DNA of 64,000 nucleotides from Ophiosphaerella korrae. Lineage: Eukaryota; Ascomycota; Dothideomycetes; Pleosporales; Phaeosphaeriaceae. Below the pieces are notes generated by a model. It made no database searches. It was not told the origin of the DNA and worked only from the letters and a program-made list of their open reading frames with translations. Of this stretch, positions 57,601-64,000 are shown in pieces; positions within the stretch are counted from its first letter, which is position 1, and every line of letters starts with the position of its first letter. Both the position numbers and the translations under genes were made by a program. The stretch is taken from contig JALNQF010000182.1 of NCBI GenBank assembly GCA_028456385.1, positions 22,582 to 86,581 of the forward strand, given 5' to 3'.

Positions 57601-60600
57601 GCTATACTTATAAGTAAGTTATAAGATAATTACTAGAAGCTAGAATTTCTACTTAGGTTCTACTTCTATTATATCTATAGCTTTAACTATATTTAAGTAG
57701 CTATATAGATATTCTTCGCTAAAAATAGGTACTAAGTAGTAAACTTATACCTTTATAGTAGTACTCCTCTCTTCTCTTTATATATAGATATTAGTAATAT
57801 ATATCTTAGATATTATTAATAATATAAAGATATCTTTAGGAGAATAGTATATATATAAGAAGTAACTTATTAATAGCTAGTTCTATTACCTAATCTACTA
57901 GTACTAATAATTAGGCTATACGTTTTTTACAGAGCTATAGTAAGTAATATTAGGTACTATTACTTTATAGAAAAGATCGAATCTAGAATAAATATTAAAG
58001 TACTCTAAATATAAATTTATATTTAACTACTTACTAGATATACTAAGGCTTAAAGTAAGTATAAGCCTAGAGACTATATACAAGATATTTACTATAATAT
58101 ATAATAAGGTATATAGCCCTATATAGGAGTAGTATATAGTATCCTCTATATTAATACTAGTAAGAAAATCTCTACTATCTTAAATACGTTAGAGATACTT
58201 AGTCTAAAGTCTTTAATAACGACTTATAAGCTATAAAGAAGCTAGATAAGTATATAGTAAAAATAGTTAAGCTTACTACTTTTAGAGTATATAAGTAAGA
58301 TATATAAAAACTATATATTAAGCTAAGAAAAGAGTATATCTTTAGTACCTTTACTAAACAAGAGCGTAAAGCAATCTAGAGAAAAGTACTTACTATTTCT
58401 ACTAATTACTTAGTTTCTTCTCTTTTTAGCTTCTTTAAAGATACTAAGTACTTATAGAGACTAGTAGAATATATAAAGTAACTAATAGACCTATTAAGTA
58501 AAGACTAGTTATTACGTACGCTTAAGTATAGCTTCTTAGATACAAACTAGAATAATAATATCTACTTATTCTAAGTATTAGAGTCGTAGCTTAAGGCTAG
58601 ACCTAGTAACGTTAATAACTAGCTAGACTTTAGATATAAGTAAGTATAAATAGGCGCTATATGTATCTACTATAAAATACTAGTATAATAGAAGAAAGTA
58701 GTAAGAAATTAATTAGCGTAGCTAACTACTAGGGTAAACAAAGACATCCTATTATAGTTTAGTATCCTTACTTACTTACTAGGCTTTAATACTTATAGGA
58801 TTCAAGACTTAGTCTAGCTTTCTACTAGTTAAAAGATTACTTGTAGTAAAGTAACTAGTAAAGTAGCTAAAGCTATCTACTTTAATAACCTATAGTAATA
58901 ATATAGATTACTTAGAGGCTAAAACTACTACTATAATAAAAAAGTACTATTTATAGATATACTTTATAAAAGTTAGGAAGTAAAAGCTAGAGTTACTTCT
59001 TCTTTATTTATAAGTTAGTTTACTAGGTATTTTTTAAGCTACTATATTATACTAGCTCTAAATATAGTATAAGCTATTAGGTACTAATTTTATAGCTATA
59101 GTAGATAGAGTAAATAGAACTACTAATATAATCCTAAGTAGAAGTAGTATAAGTTAAGTAAGGGCGTAAAGATCTTATAAAGCTAACGTAAAATCTTAAA
59201 GATAAATAGAGATAGTACTAGCTAATATAAGGTAAATAGAAAAAAAACTAGTAAGTAGTAACGTAGTAACTAATATAGAAGCTCTAGGAACAACAAATAT
59301 AGTACTAGGTAGAGCTAGCTAAATAGAATATAAAACTAAAGTAGAAACTAATATAGAGGTTTTAGAAACAATAAATATAGTACTAAGTAGACCTAGAATA
59401 ATAGGCTTAATAGGAAATAGACCTAAAGTAGTATACACAAGAGCTAGAACAGTAGCTAATATAGAAGCTCTAAGAATAATAAATATAGTACTAGGTAGAG
59501 CTAGCTAAATAGGATGTACAACTAAAGTAAGAACTAATATAGAGGTTTTAAGAATAATAAATATAGTACTAGATAGAGTTAGAGCAATAGGCCTAATAGG
59601 AAATAGACCTAAAGTAGCGTATATAAGATCTAGAATAGTAGCTAATATAAAAGCTCTAGGAATAATAAATATAGTACTAAGTAGAGCTATAATTAGCTAA
59701 ATAGGATGTATAACCTAAATAAGAACTAGCGTAGAGGTTCTAAGAATAATAAATATAGTACTAGATAGAGTTAGAGTAATAAGCCTAATAAGAAGTATAC
59801 CTAAAGTAGCGTATATAAGAGCTAGAGTAGTAACTAATATAGAAGCTCTAGGAATAAATATAGTACTTGGTAAAGCTAGAATAATAGGCTTAATAAGGTA
59901 TATATCTAAAATAGTATATATAAGAGCTAGAGTAGTAGCTAATATAGTAAGTAAGAGATATAGAGTAAAAGCTAGATATATAGTAAATATAGGATTAGGT
60001 TATATAGAATAAGTAATAATAGTAAGAAAATTTATAGTAGAAGTTAAGCTTACTAGTATAAGAGAAAAAGATATAAAGAGAACTAAATTAAGAATAGAGA
60101 TTACTAATAAGAGGTTAGCTAGTATAAGGATAATAAAACTAGTAGAAGTAATATAAAATAGTAAGAAAAAAGCTAATAAATAAATAGTAGAAATTAAGCT
60201 AACTAGTATAAAAACTATAGAAACTAGTACTTAGTAAAAGAAAAGTAAATAAGATTAGAAAAGTAAATAGTTAGTAACTTATATATTAGTAAATTATATA
60301 AATTACTTTAGAAAGTAGTAAAAGTACTATAGATAAGTAAATATTATAAAGTTTAATAATACGTAATATAGCTAAAGCTAATAGTCTATTAGTAGAGTTT
60401 ATAGTAAAGGTATAGTAAGAAGTTATTATAATAGACTCTACTAACTCTATATATACTATACTAGAGAACTTAGTTAAAGAGAATCTTACTACTAAGGCGT
60501 TAGACTAGTAAGATAAACTATTAGATAAAGAAGGTTTAGAGAATTTTAAGTTTAGAAAACTTAAAAGTAATACCTAGAAAGTTAATTAAGTTATATAGCC

Positions 60601-63600
60601 TAGCCTAAAGGACCTAAGCCTAGTAAAAAAAGTTATAAAGAAGTACCTAAAGTAACCTATATCTATAAAAATATATAATAGTAGTAATAGAGTACTAAGT
60701 ATTAAGATATATATAGAAGATATTATTAATAAAAGAATAAATATAATATATTTATACTTTTTTTTACTTATAATATAATAGGTAAGTAGAGTAAAAAAGT
60801 TTTAAATCCTATATAGCTAGGCTTATAAGTATTATAGTTAACTAAGCTAAGTACTTACTAAGATAAAGTACTAAAAGTTTAAAAGTATAGAGGCTAGTTA
60901 GGCTAGTAATATATTATTAAATATAATCGCGAGTTATCTTTAGGTTAGTAACCTAAGTAGTTACTAGAAATTCTTTCTAGAATATATAAGCTATAACCCT
61001 ATACTTCTCTAAAATAGTTAAGTAATAAGTCTATAAAATACTTATCTTATCTTTAACTAAAAGTATTATCTAATATATAGGGCTAAAATATAATCTCTAA
61101 GATAAGTATACTTAATTAAGAATACTATTATTATTATTATTATTAGTATTACTAATAAGATACTTTATATAGTGTATAGTTAATTAAGTTTACTTAATAA
61201 AGTATAAGCTTTCTTAAAAAGTATAGTTTCTAGTATATATAGCTATTATAATAGTATTACCTAAGTATTATGTAATTAAGTTTATTTATCCTATTCTCTT
61301 ATTATAGTACTAGGTCGCTAGTTACTCTTTATTTATATAGTATATAGTTAGAAATATTATTAAGTACTAGAGAGTAAAATAAAAAGTTATTATATAGATT
61401 ATACTATTATCCTAATTATACTAAGTAGAAGTAGAAGATAAAAGGATATAGAAGTAGTATATAAATAGTTAGGGCTTAGAAAAAATATAAATAAAAATAG
61501 TTATCTACTAAACTATATAGTAGTAAGTAATACTAAAAAGTAAGCTAAGTAATACTATAGACGTTTAGCTTCTATATAATACCTTGCAAATAATATATAG
61601 AGTAACCTAGATACTAGCTAAGACTACTTTAATATAACTATATTTTATACTATCTATATAGGTATCTCTCTTTAATACTAAGTCTACGTAGCTAATATAT
61701 TAGATAGTATAGTACTTACTAGTTTTACTATAGTATTATAAGAATATATATTACTTAAACTATAGAATATAAGTTCTTAGTTATATATTAAGTATTAATA
61801 TAATACTATAGTAGTACCTTTTACTTAGTATCTTAACTAAAGGGCGTATAAAGCTATCTAAAGTATAGTCTATATACTTAATATAATAATATATTTATAC
61901 TTATAGGTAACTCTTTAGCTTTTTTAATAAAACTATACTTATTACTAATATAGCTTCTAAAGTAGTACCTATAGATATAAGAGATAGTAGTATACTATAG
62001 AGATTATATCGCGTATATAGATATAATATTAAGCGCTTTGTATATACTAATACTATAAGAAAAGAAGATAATAGAATACTTCTACCCTAGTAATAGCGTC
62101 TAAGATCTTACTATACTTACTTTACTTACCTCTTCTTTACTATTAAGTGTATCCTAAGTACTATAAGAATTACTATAAGTAGTTATATTAATAAGAAAAG
62201 CTAGGGTTTAGGTATTAAAGCTAGTAGTAGTAGAAGTTATCTAGCTAATACTTTCTCTTTAGCTTAAGAGCTTACTATATATAGTATAGTACTAGCTATT
62301 ACTATATAATTAATAAGTAGAGTAAAACTTAGCTTAGTTAGCTTAGTATTAGATATAAAAATAAAGTAGACTAGAAATAGAAGAAAACTAGATGTAAGAG
62401 AAGACTAGAAGTAAGATTAAGTTAAAAGTAAGTTAAAAGTTAGGCTAAATATATATTTATATAAGATCTTAATTTATATTTAATTATTCTACTACCTATA
62501 AAATAGTAGAATATTACGTATAATCTTTTAACTAAAGATTACTTAAATACTATTTTTACTATACCTACTTAAAAGTATTTATTAGACTCTTCTAATAAAA
62601 GATATAGTATAAAGTAACTAGTATATAGCTAAACTAAGTTATACTTTTTTTCTTTAGATTATAAATATAAGCTAAATCTTAATACTAATTAGATACTATT
62701 AGTAAAGTAAGTAAAGTTTAAAGACTTTTATAATCTAATTTTTATAAAATAACTTATATACTTTCTAAATAAAACTAGTTCTACTTAATTTAATAAAAGT
62801 ACTAGACTAGACTAGTATAAATACCTTTAAGCTTATTATAATTAGGCCTTCTAATATAAAATACTTAATAATATCTTTAAGAATAATAGTTTAAATATTA
62901 GCCTTACTCTTATTAACTATAAGGAGTAAGCTTAGTAGAAAGTATTAAAAGTACTACTAAATTAGTTATACTTAAGTATAATTAAAAATATTACTAATAT
63001 CTAAGCGAAAAAGTCTATATATAATCTAAGTAACCTATTTCCTTATATTACTATAAAGGTATTTATAGTAACGTTACTACTATTTACTTACTAGTATAAT
63101 AAGTATAATAGGCTTTTTAAAGAAAGCTTTAATATAATCTAGAAGTACTACTAGAATTATACTTTATACCTATATTATTATATAGAGGATATTTTAAATT
63201 AGCTACTACTAGGGTACTATAATTATATTTATAATATTTAGCTTAAATAAATCTTTAGAAATATATTTTCTATTTCTATAGAGATACTTTAGCTAGATTT
63301 ATACTAATTAAGTTAATATATATTTTAAGACTTTATAAAAGCTTATAACTTAAGCTATTATAGTACTATATAGAAAGTTATTAAGTTAAGCTAGTATATA
63401 AGTTACTAATAAGCTTATACTAGAATATAAGCTTTAGACCTAGTTTTTATACTTAGTATAGCTTTTACTTCGCTCTATAAAATATAATATATATCTTTTT
63501 ATAATAGAATAACTACTATAGTAGAATAAAATCTAAGTACTTACTTAGACTTATAGTATAATAGAAACTTATATAAGTCTTTAGATTTTAAAATTTTACT

Positions 63601-63660
63601 TAAGCTATATACTTAGATAATTTTTAAACATTTCTACTTATAGCTATATAAAAATTATAT
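54682..63660. repeat. RIP-degraded unclassified repeat, ~9 kb
   Basis: No LTRs, RT or integrase motifs recognised. A plus-strand frame with only RIP-type stops is visible around 57530-57830 (pieces such as TTIYALGLLVAILISKL) and 57900-58200 (RLYVFYRAIVSNIRYYYFIEK), without a domain I can name. A coding-type 186-bp tandem array occupies 59271-59950. A TTA/ATT run is at 61124-61150. It could be one large element (DNA transposon or non-LTR) or several. Confidence 0.5.
59271..59950 (+). repeat. 186-bp higher-order tandem repeat (62-codon period)
   Basis: TAATATAGAAGCTC-type starts recur at 59271, 59457, 59643 and 59835 (the last interval is 192 because of a 6-bp insertion), with a partial unit from 59940. 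Each unit has a 78-bp and a 108-bp half that share TAATATAGA and AATATAGTACTA. All spacings are multiples of three. One plus frame reads through with few stops as TNIEAL, NIVLGRAS and GNRPKV-type residues. Confidence 0.88.
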
Positions 63661-64000
63661 TAAAGTTTAGTAGGGTAACACGAAAAAAAAGCCTAAAAAA
63701 AAGTTATAGTTTTAACTAGTAATAACTCTACGAATATAATAGCTAAAAATATAAGCGAACATAAATCTTAAAGAAAATATCTAGGACTTTATTTTAGCAT
63801 ACTACAAATTTTAATTACTAATCAAATACAAGCTAGGATTTAAACTGTTTAGAGGACTTTTTTTTTGTAAAATTCAACCTAATAGAACTTTTTTATTAGC
63901 GTATAAAATTCAATTTTTATTTCATCTAGTGTTTAGTAGGCTAGTAGAGATTATATTACCTAATTTTTATAGTATATTTGTTATCTACTTAATTAGTTAA
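63661..64000. other. A/T-tract sequence with weaker RIP signature at window end
   Basis: CpA reappears here (CATACTACAAATT, AATCAAATACAAGC, TTCAACC), in contrast to the preceding 9 kb. Homopolymer runs of A (63680-63690, 63695-63705) and T (63860-63870), and two copies of AAAATTCAA (63878-63890, 63905-63915), are present. No gene seen. It probably marks an element boundary or unique AT-rich DNA. Confidence 0.5.

Noticed and set aside
4541..64000. Mitochondrial DNA or a bacterial AT-rich genome
   Set aside because: The bias is CpA/TpG-specific, CpG is kept, LTR elements with TSDs are nested, and the left flank is a nuclear intron-containing gene region.
1..64000. tRNA, rRNA or telomere repeats
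   Set aside because: No cloverleaf-like segment, rRNA core or TTAGGG-type array was recognised on either strand, though RIP could hide an old tRNA copy.

Overview
The window looks like nuclear DNA of a filamentous ascomycete (Pezizomycotina; class not resolved). The evidence is two multi-intron genes with 46-74 nt introns, a Zn2Cys6-type transcription factor, and a roughly 59-kb block with the signature of repeat-induced point mutation (RIP): CpA and TpG are nearly gone, TpA is in large excess, CpG is partly kept, and in-frame stops are almost all TAA/TAG at former Gln/Trp codons.

Layout. (1) 1-4.5 kb: a normal-composition gene edge with two minus-strand genes. One is a transcription factor with two C2H2 fingers, a Zn2Cys6 cluster and a fungal-specific regulatory domain (7 exons, C-terminus beyond the window). 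Upstream of it is a salicylate-hydroxylase-like FAD monooxygenase (3 exons, 410 aa, complete). Both appear intact and could belong to one small metabolic unit. (2) From about 4.54 kb to the end there are no intact host genes, only decayed transposons.

Elements resolved from LTRs and target-site duplications (TSDs). Gypsy A (antisense, 4927-12374, TSD TATAG) carries a 461-bp solo LTR (5115-5575, TSD CGTAT) inside one of its LTRs. Copia B (antisense RT-RNase H, ~14.9-17.3 kb) is cut by Gypsy B (antisense, from 17336). Gypsy B is cut by Gypsy C (sense, from 21387). The 5' LTR of Gypsy C is cut by Copia D (21821-35580, TSD TAAGG), and Copia D is cut inside its reverse transcriptase by Gypsy E (26286-33270, TSD ACAAG). 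The order of insertion is Copia B, Gypsy B, Gypsy C, Copia D, Gypsy E. Gypsy F (47656-54681) is a separate full-length copy. All Gypsy copies are one related group of chromodomain-bearing Ty3/Gypsy elements: gag with zinc knuckles, protease, RT, RNase H, integrase and chromodomain. Each also has an antisense Cys-containing frame next to the 3' LTR. The stretches 12.4-14.9, 42.3-47.6 and 54.7-63.7 kb are RIP-degraded repeats I cannot classify.

Most interesting. The LTRs carry family-specific tandem hairpin cassettes just upstream of a TATA box. In Gypsy F a 14-nt hairpin loop is inverted between the two LTRs of the same copy. The base run right after the 5' LTR is complementary to an LTR segment 36 nt downstream of the TATA box, which suggests Tf1-like self-primed reverse transcription. 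The antisense ORF is present in five copies.
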